Shown piece by piece: positions 31,582 through 41,504 of a stretch of 51,092 bases of DNA. The DNA is taken from NCBI GenBank assembly GCA_001310555.1, contig BAXO01000034.1, positions 1 to 51,092 of the forward strand, read 5' to 3'. The notes under the pieces were generated by a model. It did not search any database. It had not been told where the DNA came from and worked only from the letters and a program-made list of their open reading frames with translations. The number at the start of each line of letters is the position of its first letter. Position 1 is the stretch's first letter. The stretch is from Bacillus sp. JCM 19058. GTDB taxonomy: Bacteria; Bacillota; Bacilli; Bacillales_H; Bacillaceae_D. Both the position numbers and the translations under genes were made by a program.

Positions 31582-31895
31582 ATGAATCTATCTCCAATTG
31601 AGCAAGAAAAGCTGTTGATATTTACGGCTGGCGAATTGGCAAGGCAACGCAAAGAGCGAGGTGTGCTTCTTAATTATCCTGAAGCAACAGCCATGTTAGC
31701 GTGCTTTGTTATGGAAGGGGCACGCGACGGAAAAAGTGTTGCTGAGTTGATGAAAGACGGCTGCTGCGTTTTAGCTGAAAAGGATTTGATGGAAGGGTTG
31801 GTGAAATGTTGTCAAGTATTCAGGTAGAGGCGACTTTTCCTGACGGAGTCAAGCTTGTCACCATACATAACCCTATACTTAAGGAGGGAACTTGA
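31582..31895 (+). CDS. ureA: Urease gamma subunit
   Basis: Small structural subunit of urease (about 104 residues when rebuilt). ATG 31582 follows GTGGAGGA. Family segments are [41 protein letters not shown] and, after a frame change near 31800, [24 protein letters not shown]. The stop TGA overlaps the ureB start (TGATG). Confidence 0.94.
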
Positions 31896-32269
31896 TGAAA
31901 CCTGGGGCTTATAAAATTAGCGAAGGCTTTATTTCATTAAACGAGGGTAGAGATGCTCTTCCCTTAACTGTTACAAATACTGGTTCTCGTGCGATTCAAA
32001 TCGGTTCTCATTTTCATTTTGCTGAAGCTAATCGTGCCCTTGCATTCGATCGTGAGCAAGCGATTGGAAGGCGTCTTAATATTCCTTCCGGTACCGCAGT
32101 CAGAATAGAGGCAGGGGAAAAAATGTCCGTCATACTCGTCCCTTTCGGCGGCAGGCAAACGGTTCGAGGATTCAATAATATGAGCAATCGCTGTGTCGAT
32201 GAACGTGGGAAACAGCAAATACTCACCCATTTAAAAAAAGCAGGATGGCTAAGCAAGGAGACGAGATAA
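31895..32269 (+). CDS. ureB: Urease beta subunit
   Basis: Structural subunit of urease, 124 residues, frame intact. It begins [13 protein letters not shown] at ATG 31895, 5 nt after AAGGAGGGAA. Family segments are [23 protein letters not shown] and [18 protein letters not shown], with the Pro-Phe-Gly-Gly loop ([12 protein letters not shown]). Translational coupling to ureA and ureC is likely (1-bp overlaps or gaps). Confidence 0.96.
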   Translation: MKPGAYKISEGFISLNEGRDALPLTVTNTGSRAIQIGSHFHFAEANRALAFDREQAIGRRLNIPSGTAVRIEAGEKMSVILVPFGGRQTVRGFNNMSNRCVDERGKQQILTHLKKAGWLSKETR

Positions 32270-33980
32270 ATGCAGCTATCAAAGAAAAAAATATTCAGAA
32301 TTATACGGCCCGACGACTGGTGACCAAGTTCGGCTCGCTGATACTAGCCTATGGATTGAAATCGAGAAAGATTATACCATGTACGGTGATGAAGTTGTCT
32401 TTGGTGGAGGAAAAACGATTCGGGACGGAATGGGGCAGAACGGTTACTTGACGCAAAAGGAAGGGGCACTCGATCTCGTCATAACGAATGTCATCGTTCT
32501 CGATTATACTGGGATCGTTAAAGCTGATGTCGGTGTAAAGAATGGTCGGATTGTCGGTGTTGGAAAAAGCGGCAACCCCGATACGATGGACAGCGTTCAA
32601 GCTAATATGGTCATTGGGGCTGGGACAGAGGTGATTTCTGGAGAAGGAAAAATATTGACAGCCGGCGGAGTCGATACGCATATTCATTTTATTTGCCCAC
32701 AGCAACTGGAAGTCGCACTCTCTTCCGGTATGACGACATTATTGGGCGGTGGTACCGGACCTGCCACTGGAAGTAAGGCAACAACAGCTACATCCGGTGC
32801 TTGGTATATGCAAAGAATGCTTGAAGCAGCCGAGGAATTTCCGGTAAATGTCGGCTTTTTAGGGAAAGGAAATGCCTCTAGCCCCGCTCCACTAATCGAA
32901 CAAGTGGAAGCAGGAGCAGTGGGCTTAAAGCTTCATGAGGATTGGGGCTCGACTCCGGCCGCCATTCAAACGTGCATGAATGTAGTGGACGAAGCTGATA
33001 TTCAAGTTGCCATCCATACGGACACCTTGAACGAAGCGGGCTTTCTCGAAGATACGCTCGATGCCATCGGAGATCGGGTCATCCATACATACCACATCGA
33101 AGGCGCTGGAGGGGGACATGCGCCAGATATTATGAAGCTCGCTTCCTACTCAAACGTTTTGCCGTCGTCAACTACACCGACTCTACCTTACACGATTAAT
33201 ACGATGGTCGAACATCTGGACATGATGATGGTTTGTCACCACCTCGACGCAAATATTCCTGAAGACCTAGCGTTCAGTCATTCACGCATTCGTTCAGCAA
33301 CGATTGCAGCCGAAGATATTCTTCATGATCTCGGAGCAATTAGTATGACTTCATCTGATTCTCAGGCAATGGGTAGAGTTGGCGAAGTCATTATCCGGAC
33401 TTGGCAAACGGCCGATAAAATGAAGCAACAGCGCGGCTTTCTTGCAGGCGATCGTTGTAATGACAATAACCGGGTCAAGCGTTACATTGCCAAGTATACG
33501 ATTAACCCGGCCATTACCCACGGCCTGAGCCATGAAGTCGGCTCGATTGAGTCTGGAAAGCTTGCTGATTTGGTGTTATGGGATCCGGCTTTCTTCGGGG
33601 TTAAGCCCGAGCTTGTCTTAAAGGGCGGCATGATTGCGAGGGCACAAATGGGCGATCCTAATGCTTCAATTCCTACCCCTGAGCCTGTCATGATGCGACG
33701 AATGTATGCTTCCTACGGCAGAGCAAACCGTTCAACATCGATCACCTTTATGTCACAGGCGAGCATCAATTTGAACGTTCCAGAGCAGTTAGGGTTAACA
33801 AAAACGATTTCCCCTGTTAAAAATACTCGTAAACTTAGCAAGCTAGACATGAAACTGAACAACCTGCTTCCAAGTATCGAAATCGATCCGCAAACGTATG
33901 ATGTGTTTGCCAACGGAGAAAAGCTTTCCTGTGCACCCGTGAGCAAAGTCTCCCTTGCCCAGCGTTATTTTCTTTTTTAG
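32270..33980 (+). CDS. ureC: Urease alpha (catalytic) subunit
   Basis: Nickel-dependent catalytic subunit that hydrolyses urea to ammonia and carbamate. ATG 32270 ([20 protein letters not shown] after frame correction) is one base after the ureB stop, with AAGGAG 11 nt upstream. Frame changes are in the A7 run near 32285 and at about 32332. Seen are metal ligands in [14 protein letters not shown], the carbamylated Lys in [11 protein letters not shown], His ligands in AIHTDTLNE and [12 protein letters not shown], and the flap His in MVCHHLD. It ends in the conserved AQRYFLF. Length is about 570 residues. No accessory genes (ureDEFGH) follow. Confidence 0.96.
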
Positions 33981-34370
33981 ACAACCCTGGGTAGCCTGCC
34001 GGCTTATGAGCAACTGTATCGGATAATTGGGGCCCAGCATGAATCAAACCTTACTATACAGCTGGGACAATTCTTAACAACGATCGGTGACTTGATCCAG
34101 TAGACTGTAAAAGACCGTGGACTTGAGCTCAATTACTACAGTGGATTAATTAGCTTAGTTCATACTTACTCACTCCTACACCAAAGAATAAAAGCGCAGA
34201 GCCCTGTTTGACGACGGACAAACTGGACGACGTCGGCGGAGATAAAGTCAGGGACGGAAGGAATTGATATTACTGCTCGGACTGGGACGAAGGAAGTTTG
34301 CTCGCTGCTGGGCGCTTGGAGCTGGAGGGGGCTTTGCTTGAGAAATTTATACTTTCTTATCTTACAAAAA
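33981..34370. other. Gene-free stretch after ureC
   Basis: I expected urease accessory genes here but see none. Reading the plus strand in all frames gives only short open stretches with no UreE, UreF, UreG or UreD features. The part at about 34200-34340 is rich in gac/ggac words and unlike its surroundings. It could be a decayed fragment or an intergenic repeat, but nothing can be named. Confidence 0.5.
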
Positions 34371-34374
34371 AGAA

Positions 34375-34412
34375 GAGCAAGTACCTAAAAGAAGTACTTA
34401 CTCAAAAGTTTT
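34375..34412. terminator. Bidirectional terminator between ureC and katA
   Basis: GAGCAAGTAC (34375-34384) pairs with GTACTTACTC (34394-34403) with one mismatch. A T8 run follows on the plus strand (34409 on), and TTCTTTTTT follows on the minus strand, so it can end transcription from both convergent sides. Confidence 0.8.
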
Positions 34413-34437
34413 TTTTAGAATCCACTCACATCGCCAT

Positions 34438-35896
34438 CTATTTTTCTAAGTGTTGAAGATATGGGGTTAAATCTACCTTCAATTCATTAGCGAGACGCTG
34501 TCCGAGCTCAGCATCGGCTCGGTAGAAATTGCAGACGACTCGCAGTACGGTTTCGTCTGCAACCTGTAGCAAGTCTGCCGTCAAGTTACGAATAACTGCT
34601 TCCTGCTCTTCCTTGCTATAACGACGCCATACTTGGCCAGCTTGACCGAAGTCATTCGTCTTCTCGATTTTTTTGGCGGCCGGCTACTCCTTGAAGCGGC
34701 TGCTGATAATCGAAATGAGCTCCATCTTCCTTCGGTGTATCCTCATAGCGGTTCGGCTCATAATTGATTCGATCGGTTTGCTGCTTAAACGGCATCGCTC
34801 CGTCACGCTGGTTGTTATTCACTTGCGCAAATGGGCAATTGATTGGGAGCTGCAAGTAATTGGGTCCGATCCGGTATCGCTGCGTATCGGAATAAGAAAA
34901 CAAGCGCCCTTGCAGCATTTTATCCTCGGAAGCCTCAATTCCCGGGACGAGGACTCCAGGATTAAAGCCGACCGACTCTGTATCAGTAAAGACATTTTCT
35001 GGATTTCGATTGAGCGTCATCGTACCGACGAGCTGTAAAGGAATGTCCTCTTCAAACCAATCCTTCGTCGCATCCAACGGATCGAAATCAAAGCTATCAA
35101 GATCCGCCGGATCGAGTATTTGCACATACAAATCCCACTGCGGAAAATCGCCGTTTTCTATCGCCTCATATAAATCTTGTGTCGCATGGCTAAAGTTTTC
35201 TGCCTGAATATGTTTCGCTTCTTCCACCGAAAGGTTTTTCTGTCCTTGAAGAGGCACCCATTTAAATTTCGCATAAACCATATTTCCGAATTCGTTGACC
35301 AATTTAAACGCATGTACACTCGATCCTCTCATTTTCCGGTAGTTTGCGGGAATCCCTTCATCAGAAAATAAGTGAACGAGCATATTTGTCGATTCAGGAG
35401 TCAATGACATAAAGTCCCAATATCGATCTGGATCCTGAAGGTTTGTCCGTGGGTCAGGCTTCAAGGAATGAATCACATCCGGAAACTTGATCGCATCCCG
35501 AATAAAAAAATACAGGTAAATTATTGCCGACAAAGTCCCAGTTCCCTTCCTCAGTGTAAAATTTCACAGCAAATCCGCGCGGATCGCGTAAGGTTTCCGG
35601 TGAATGTAAGCCATGGATAACAGTCGAAAAACGAGCAAAAAGGGGAGTTTCTTTCCCTTCTTCCTGTAAGAAGCAGCTTTCGAATAACGTTTCAAGCTTT
35701 TCTTCAATTGAAACACACCATGAGCACCGGCCCCGCGTGCGTGCACGACTCTCTCTGGGACTCTCTCCCGGTCAAAGTGAGCTAGCTTCTCAATCAATTG
35801 ATAGTCTTCTAGTAGAGTTGGGCCACCTTGCCCAGCCGTACGCGAATTTTGGTTGTCATAAATTGGCGCACCTTGATTCGTTGTTAGCTTTCTCAT
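34438..35896 (-). CDS. katA: Heme catalase (KatA type)
   Basis: Cytoplasmic monofunctional catalase that breaks down hydrogen peroxide, about 485 residues rebuilt. ATG 35896 follows GGAGGAATT. It begins [20 protein letters not shown], and the catalytic His is in [12 protein letters not shown]. The Asn and substrate-channel region is in [19 protein letters not shown], and the heme-ligand Tyr is in [15 protein letters not shown]. Frame changes lie near 35705, 35520 (T7 on the coding strand) and 34670 (A6 on the coding strand). A sigma-A promoter and two PerR-like boxes lie upstream. Small-subunit clade 3 is likely from length. Confidence 0.95.
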
Positions 35897-35947
35897 GTTA
35901 TAATTCCTCCTTAGCTCGTGCTCCATCGACGTAGACGGAGTTATTAT

Positions 35948-35962
35948 TTATAATAATTATTA
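35948..35962 (-). promoter_or_regulatory. PerR-like box, downstream of the katA transcription start
   Basis: TTATAATAATTATTA matches the PerR consensus TTATAATNATTATAA except at one position. It lies between the predicted start of transcription and the ribosome site of katA, where repressor binding would block transcription. Confidence 0.75.
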
Positions 35963-35978
35963 TCTAATTACTATTTTA

Positions 35979-36007
35979 ATTGTATTAGAGCGCAAGAGTG
36001 GTGTCAA
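35979..36007 (-). promoter_or_regulatory. Sigma-A promoter of katA
   Basis: On the minus strand TTGACA (36007-36002), a 17-bp spacer and TACAAT (35984-35979) form a near-consensus promoter. Transcription would begin near 35972, leaving a leader of about 75 nt. Confidence 0.85.
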
Positions 36008-36014
36008 CAGCAAA

Positions 36015-36029
36015 TTATAATAATTTTAA
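36015..36029 (-). promoter_or_regulatory. PerR-like box, upstream of the katA -35
   Basis: TTATAATAATTTTAA matches the PerR consensus TTATAATNATTATAA with one mismatch and abuts the -35 element. Together with the box at 35948 it brackets the promoter. Confidence 0.7.
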
Positions 36030-36074
36030 ATAAAACAGTTGTGTCCAAGAAATCTTCTATTAGAGCATATTCCA

Positions 36075-36712
36075 GCTACTTCCGACCATAGTCTGCTTTG
36101 ATCTCCCCCACTTTTCTGTATCCCATTTTAATATTTTATTCGTATACGTATTCTCCTGCAGCCATTTTTCGGCACGCTCGACCAGCGACCATATATAAGC
36201 GGTTTGTTCATTGCGAACGAGCGTTGATTTTGACTTTTTTTTGTTTGACCCATTTGATCGCAGTCATCGAATCCGAATAAACGGCCTTCTGGCTGCCCTG
36301 CTTCTTCAAGTATGCAAGCGCGTGGACGATCGCCAGAAATTCTCCCATGTTGTTCGTGCCGATATGAATTTCATCATGTGAGAATAGAACCTTTCCCTTC
36401 TTCGTATCGACTCCTTTATATTCTACTATTCCTGGGTTCCCCCGACAGCCGACATCCACAGAAACGCTATCCCAAATCACCTCATCGCTCCCTTTCAATG
36501 ACTGAGAATGCTTAGTCTGCTTCGCTGTTGACTTAGCAGCTGATGAAGAGCTTGGTCCTGTTCGGAACGCTTTTTCCGCCTCTTCCTGTGATGGAAAGGA
36601 CTTGAATCTAGCACCCACGTATCCATTAACCTGAGCCTCGCATTCCGCCCACGAAGAGAAAACCCCTGTTTTTCGCCCTTTCCAGACGACGTAAAATTTC
36701 TTTTTTTGCCAT
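36075..36712 (-). CDS. Viroplasmin / RNase H domain protein
   Basis: A caulimovirus viroplasmin-like N-terminal domain (KKFYVVWKGRKTGVFSSW, AQVNGYVGARFKSFPSQEEA) is joined by a Ser/Ala/Lys linker to an RNase H type-1 domain. Catalytic acids appear in SVSVDVGCRGNPG, NNMGEFLAIVHAL and VYSDSMTAIKWVK, so it probably cleaves RNA in RNA-DNA hybrids. I place the start at ATG 36712 (MAKKKFYVV) with AAGGAG upstream and one surplus A in the A7 run. A second frame change (A7 near 36240) restores the C-terminal to 36075. Length is about 212 residues. Confidence 0.85.
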
Positions 36713-37032
36713 TTTCTGCACTCCTTGTTCATCGAATTATCTCCGCTTTTTTATGCTTAAATAAAACGGGGAAGCAACCATTTTGATTGTTTAGTTCAAA
36801 GTACACTTTCATTCATTTGCTTCGGACTATGTCACTAGCTTTTGTCAAATTGTATAAAACGAAAAGACGATATCACGATGTATGAAATTAAAGTCTGAAC
36901 AAAAGGCAGTTGTACTAGTGTTGCTCCAGACGAGATCCCTTCCAAATGATATCAAGAGCTTTCTTTATCGTATATGATTAAAAAAACTCGGGCAAGCTAG
37001 GTAAAAATAAACGGATTTGGAGGCCATTCATT
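36713..37032. other. Intergenic region
   Basis: Divergent region between the RNase H-like gene and a small plus-strand gene. I see nothing beyond a GGAGG ribosome site at about 37020 belonging to the downstream small gene. Confidence 0.4.
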
Positions 37033-37283
37033 ATGGATATTGTCATTAACCGAAAGCGCTCCGCTGAAAAAGCCGGCGATCTCATCGCAACATCAGCAAA
37101 AAGCTATTTGCGCTCGTGGAGGATCGCGGTGAAAAGTACCCATACCACTTAATTTGTCTTGAGAGCTTTACTATTCTGCAAAGCTATGATTCTCTTCCTA
37201 CCAATCAAGAAATTGAGGAGGATATTGGTGAGAAAATTGCGGGAGTATATCGACATCACGATTCAAAAATTACATTGAACTAA
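37033..37283 (+). CDS. Small hypothetical protein
   Basis: I do not recognise this protein. ATG 37033 follows TTGGAGG. It begins MDIVINRKRSAEKAGDLIAT, changes frame near 37095, and continues LFALVEDRGEKYPYHLICLES to HHDSKITLN with a stop at 37283. It is about 83 residues, charged and soluble, with no membrane segment. It is convergent with the deacetylase gene, four bases apart. The ribosome site and the continuation after one base change support a real gene. Confidence 0.5.
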
Positions 37284-37286
37284 CAT

Positions 37287-38157
37287 TTATTCCAATTCGT
37301 GCTCATTAAGCTTTACGAAGGAGAAGCCCCTCTCCTTAAGCTCAGGAACCGCCTGCTGTACTCCTTCTGCCGTACCACTATCAGGTTGATTCATATGTAA
37401 AAGTGCAATCGATCCGGCGGTTGCTGTAAGCAATGCTTGCTGAACCTGCTCTGCCGAATACGTTGCTCCAGCATCGCCCAAAATATTAAAATTCACGACC
37501 TCCAGCCCAAGATCTTCAACAATTTCAATCGCAATCTCATCATAGTAGGCTGTGCCTGAACGAAAAAATGTGGGTGCTCGTCCTGTTAATGCAGCAATCA
37601 CTTTCTGGTTGCTGACTACCTCTTGCCTTACTTCTTCCGGACTCGCCGTACCTTCAATCCCCCACGCACTCTTACCATTGACAGACAACGGTAAATGCTC
37701 ACTGCCATGATTTTCGATTTGAAATAACCGATTTTCTGCTAATTCCAAAAAAAGGGCTTTATTCTCATCAATCCATCTCTCATTAATAAAGAAAGTGGCC
37801 TTAATGCTTTCTTTTTGCAAAAAAGCTAATAGCTCCTCATCAACATCGTTCCATGTGGGCCACCGCATGCATCGAAGGTTAACGCGATCACTCGCTCATT
37901 CGTCTTCATTCTAGTCTTTACACCTAGTACCTGTTCACCCATTGCTCCGGCTCACGCTCATACTTGCTCAAATCGAGAATCGGCTCTTCCCAACCTTCTG
38001 CTTCCAGTTTATTTTCTGTTTCTTTTTTTTCTCCAATTGTCTCAGAATGTCCTTGCCCTCTGTCAGATGGACTTGTTGACGCTTCTTCTGAAGCCGCCTG
38101 ACAGCCGGACAGTAGTACAATTAATAAAGTAGCGCCAGTAATCAATACCCTCTTCAC
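37287..38157 (-). CDS. Polysaccharide deacetylase (NodB) family lipoprotein
   Basis: Membrane-anchored deacetylase, probably acting on peptidoglycan or another cell-wall glycan. A lipoprotein signal ends in LLSGC (Cys near 19), then a charged linker. The NodB domain has motif 1 ALTFDACGG with the general-base Asp, motif 2 ENHGSEH with two metal-ligand His, motif 3 FFRSGTAYYDE and a late LLHMNQP. Frame changes lie near 37925 and 37860. Length is about 290 residues. TFDACGG is typical of the B. subtilis PdaC/YlxY-like branch. The substrate cannot be read from the sequence. Confidence 0.88.
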
Positions 38158-38454
38158 ACTAATCCCCTTTCTCTTCCAGACCTTTTACTCCTTCTTAACA
38201 TGTAACGCTTCTAAGCAGAGCGGGAGCATTGTCAATCTTGTCCGGGAAAATCCCTGATGGTTCAGCTTTCTAAAGATTCCCCAAGCCTTATTGTCTTCTT
38301 GGCAAGCCCTTGTTTTAGCGACAAGCCTCTTGCCTATTTTTCTGTTCTTCTTAAAGTATTATGTATTCCTTCCCGACAAAAAAATCTCCTTATCGTTTAC
38401 AGGATAAATCGGTTTCCTTTTCCTGTCTACTATAAGGAGATATATCGAGCGTAT
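38158..38454. other. Intergenic region
   Basis: Tail-to-head gap between two minus-strand genes. I see nothing named; a minus-strand promoter for the deacetylase lipoprotein is expected near 38190, but no clear -35/-10 pair is visible. Confidence 0.35.
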
Positions 38455-38797
38455 CTATTCATTTTGAGACGATTGACCAGCCCCTGTTTCTTGTCCCTTC
38501 TCTTCATACCAATCATCTAGTACTTTTGCATCGAGAATACGAGACTCAATAAATTGAATCTGCTTATCAAGAAACAGCTCTTTCCATTCTAGCTGCAAAT
38601 TTTCAACTACTCCGACAAGCGTTAACAGCTCCTGCCATGCAACATAACGTTTATACCAGAAAAATTGTGGCTGCTCGATCATATATGGGTAAAGGTCATC
38701 AAATTCAGTATGCTTACAATCAATCGTTCGCTCAAATTGCCGCTTTGCCTCGACTAGCCTCCGATCGAAAAAAAGCTTGCATATTCTTGGGTTCCAT
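38455..38797 (-). CDS. Hypothetical protein (about 115 residues)
   Basis: I do not recognise this family. ATG 38797 follows GGAGGGGAC. It begins MEPKNMQAFF, changes frame in the T7 run near 38770, and continues FERTIDCKHTEFDDLYPYM, then LQLEWKELFLDKQIQFIESR and an acidic tail. It is Trp/Tyr-rich, soluble and probably helical. A YpoC-like protein is one possibility, not supported enough to name. Confidence 0.6.
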
Positions 38798-39450
38798 CGA
38801 TGTCCCCTCCTCGTCTTTTTCTATTTTACTCCGTACTCATATCATACCACGAATGAGTTCCAGCCAACATGATCATAATCTGGTATTTTTTCACTTTTCT
38901 TCTTGGCACAAACGCTTCTCTTTGTTCCACAATCTTGCATTTTTCATTCAAAATGTTTATTTTTTCCCAACTCTGGGTAATGAAAAAAATAGAGGGTATA
39001 TGGCTATTAACCCGAACCCCCTCCCTACTTTCGCTTGAATCTCTTTGGCCAAAGCTAGAGAGATTCTTTTTTAAATAACCGCAGAATAGTCTAATGAATT
39101 AAATGACTGCTATTGGGGCCGGCTTCTCTCCTTCAAAAGCATCAAATAGAATGCCTATTGTACGCAATGGAAGCAGGGTTATATTTCGACTGTGGCGTGT
39201 TCACCCGCTCCCCTCATATTCTAACAATCTGGTTACAAACGGAAAACAATCCTCGGTCCAAAGACCTAAACCATCCACCGTTGCACATAAAAAAATGCTT
39301 CATACCGCGATTTGCTTTGCGTCTGCCTAGATGTGTATGACATTTAATGACAGATAATATAAGCGTTCCGACCCTGTTCAATTGGGCGATAGCTCTGGTA
39401 AAATGACATCTTACTAAGATTATTTCTACTAGAAAAGTTGGTGAACATTA
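38798..39450. other. Intergenic region upstream of mreBH
   Basis: About 650 bp without a credible protein. It contains a good plus-strand terminator (39037-39070) with no protein gene in front of it, so a small transcript ending there is possible. GACCC near 39372 and GCGATAG about 12 bp later resemble the GACCC/CGA elements of sigma-I promoters. B. subtilis mreBH belongs to the sigma-I regulon, but the spacing fits poorly. Confidence 0.4.
39037..39070 (+). terminator. Orphan intrinsic terminator
   Basis: GAATCTCT (39037-39044) pairs perfectly with AGAGATTC (39059-39066), with an inner TGGCCA palindrome in the loop, followed by T6. No protein gene precedes it on this strand within 1.7 kb. 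Confidence 0.7.
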
Positions 39451-40459
39451 ATGTGGTCAAATGCAGAAATTGGAATTGATTTAGGAACAGCTAATTTACT
39501 CGTTTACAGTCGAGATAAAGGTATTATTCTAAATGAACCATCCGTTGTCGCGGTAAAGAAAGAAACGAAGGAAGTATTAGCTGTCGGCACGGAAGCGAAA
39601 AACATGGTCGGAAAAACTCCAGCAAATATTGTGGCTGTTCGCCCATTGCGCGAAGGGGTTATCGCTGATTTTGACATGACCGCGAGCATGCTTGCGGCCA
39701 TCATGAAAAAAGCGAGCAAAAAAAATGGGACTTTCACTCAGGAAACCAAGTGTTGTTGTCTGTGCTCCTTCCGGTTCTACATCCGTTGAAAGGCGAGCAA
39801 TTTTAGATGCTGTCCGCGGCTGCGGTGCAAAAACTGTACATATAATTGAGGAGCCCGTCGCAGCCGCCATTGGTGCAGACTTACCGGTCGACGAGCCTGT
39901 TGCTAATGTCGTGATCGATATCGGAGGCGGTACAACCGAAGTCGCGATTATTTCCTTTGGCGGGGTTGTCTCCAGTAATTCGATTCGAGTTGGCGGAGAT
40001 AAATTCGATGAGGCGATTATCCAGCACGTTCGCAAAGCGTACAATGTTCTGATCGGTGAACGAACGGCTGAACAAATTAAATTCGAAATTGGCTATGCAC
40101 CGATTAGGCATGAGGAACTGTTTATGGATGTTCGAGGCCGTGATTTAGTCAGCGGTTTACCAAAAACGATTACGCTAAACTCAACAGAAATTCAGCAATC
40201 TCTTAGCGAATCTATTTTACAGCTTATGGAAGCGATTAGAGCAACTCTGGAAGATTGTCCCGCTGAGCTAAGCGGTGATATCGTTGATCGCGGTATTGTC
40301 GTTACAGGCGGAGGGGCATTGCTAAACGGGATGCAGGAATGGCTTACACAGGAAATATCCGTTCCTGTTCATCAGGCACCAAATCCGCTCGAATCGGTTG
40401 CGATTGGTACAGGACGTTCATTAAAATTCATCGATAAGCTGCAAAAGGCAAGTCTCTAA
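39451..40459 (+). CDS. mreBH: Actin-like cell-shape protein MreBH
   Basis: Forms membrane-bound filaments that direct lateral cell-wall synthesis; in B. subtilis MreBH also guides the hydrolase LytE. It has [20 protein letters not shown] (phosphate 1), [31 protein letters not shown] (phosphate 2) and [10 protein letters not shown] (adenosine motif), ending in KLQKASL. Similarity to MreBH is nearly continuous, and it is the third MreB-type paralogue, not next to mreCD. One frame change lies in the A7 run near 39720. Length is about 335 residues. ATG 39451 has a weak ribosome site (AAAAGTTGGTG). Confidence 0.93.
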
Positions 40460-40476
40460 CTAGGTTCCTACATCGA

Positions 40477-40511
40477 CTACGCTGCTCCGAATGCATCGGT
40501 AGACAGCGTAG
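40477..40511 (+). terminator. Stem-loop after mreBH
   Basis: CTACGCTG and CAGCGTAG form a perfect 8-bp outer stem, with an inner CCG/CGG pair around ATGCAT. Only a poor T tract follows. Confidence 0.6.
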
Positions 40512-40693
40512 ATTCCTTTATGGAGCTTCGATCCACGACTCCTTATCGGGGATTGAGCAGCCTGTCAAAGAACATTCCTTCCCCCCTACATAAAACTAAG
40601 TCAAAATTAGGCTTCAAGCTAACATTTAACATACACTGGGCATGCTGTATAGTAAGCATATACGACTAAATAGCAGGAAAAAGAAAGGAACTG

Positions 40694-41364
40694 GTGATCC
40701 AATTGCCGAAGCATCTATTCCTTTTTGGCGGTAGCCTCCCTTTACGCCTAAGATGGCGAAAAAGTTTTCAGAGAAGTCATCAAATTCCAGAGCGCCTGTT
40801 TCAGTTGTGTTTGTCGAAAGAGAGGGCTGGGAGCAATACATGCCCAAATATACGCAAGCATTGAAGGATTCCGGGTTACAGTATTTTTGTTTTCTGCCCC
40901 TCCCTACTTCACCTGTAAATGAAGTCTGCCATACTTTAAAGAGGAGTTCGGCTATCGTCATTGGTGGTGGAAATACGAATTTATACGCCGATTATATCGT
41001 TGAAACGCCGATCGGAGAGACGATTAGAAGCTGCTATGATTCAGGTATTCCTGTCGCCAGTTTTTCGGCAGGAGCGCTCATTAGTCCTGAACTATGCATC
41101 ATTTCGCCCCAGGATAATTCACAAAACGAATTTCAGCATAGAAAGGGGCTGGGTTTAGTTACTGATACCGTTCTCGCGGTCCACTTTACGCAATGGAACG
41201 ATGAAGTGCATTTAAGAAAAGCGGTCAACCAATGCAAGCCTTCAATGAATTACGGGATTGATGAAAACGCTTGTATTTATTTGCTAAACGGGCGATTAAA
41301 TGCTACCGAAGGCAATGACGTGTACCGTTTGGAAAATGACGTTTTAACAAAAATCACTAACTAA
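40694..41364 (+). CDS. Peptidase E-like (S51 family) protein
   Basis: Cytoplasmic dipeptidase E / cyanophycinase-like serine hydrolase, about 223 residues. The nucleophile Ser is in ASFSAGALIS; upstream are VIGGGNTNLYADY and HLFLFGG. I chose GTG 40694 after AAGAAAGGA. One frame change lies near 40735 (FGGSPPFTPKMAKKF after correction). B. subtilis YgaJ is the nearest relative I can think of. It is probably monocistronic with a strong terminator after it. Confidence 0.8.
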
Positions 41365-41378
41365 TAAGAAACGGATTT

Positions 41379-41430
41379 AAAAAAAAGCATCCCGAATCAC
41401 CTATTGAGGTGAGACGGGATGTGTTTTTTA
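41379..41430. terminator. Bidirectional terminator
   Basis: CATCCCG (41388-41394) and CGGGATG (41415-41421), with inner TCACCT and AGGTGA around ATTG, form a strong hairpin. A8 precedes and T6 follows, so it serves both the peptidase gene and tcyP. Confidence 0.9.
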
Positions 41431-41504
41431 CTTACTATTCGGGCTTTGCTATATTCGCCGGTCCGCCGAGCGAACAAGCGAATAGCGATCGATCAAATTT
41501 GCCT

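Noticed and set aside
33981..34370. Possible remnant of a urease accessory gene
   Set aside because: Reading all three plus frames gave no UreD, E, F or G motif such as a UreG P-loop or a UreE His-rich tail.
39103..39340. Two overlapping 75-residue frames upstream of mreBH
   Set aside because: They have no ribosome site and no recognisable motif, and overlap each other in different frames.
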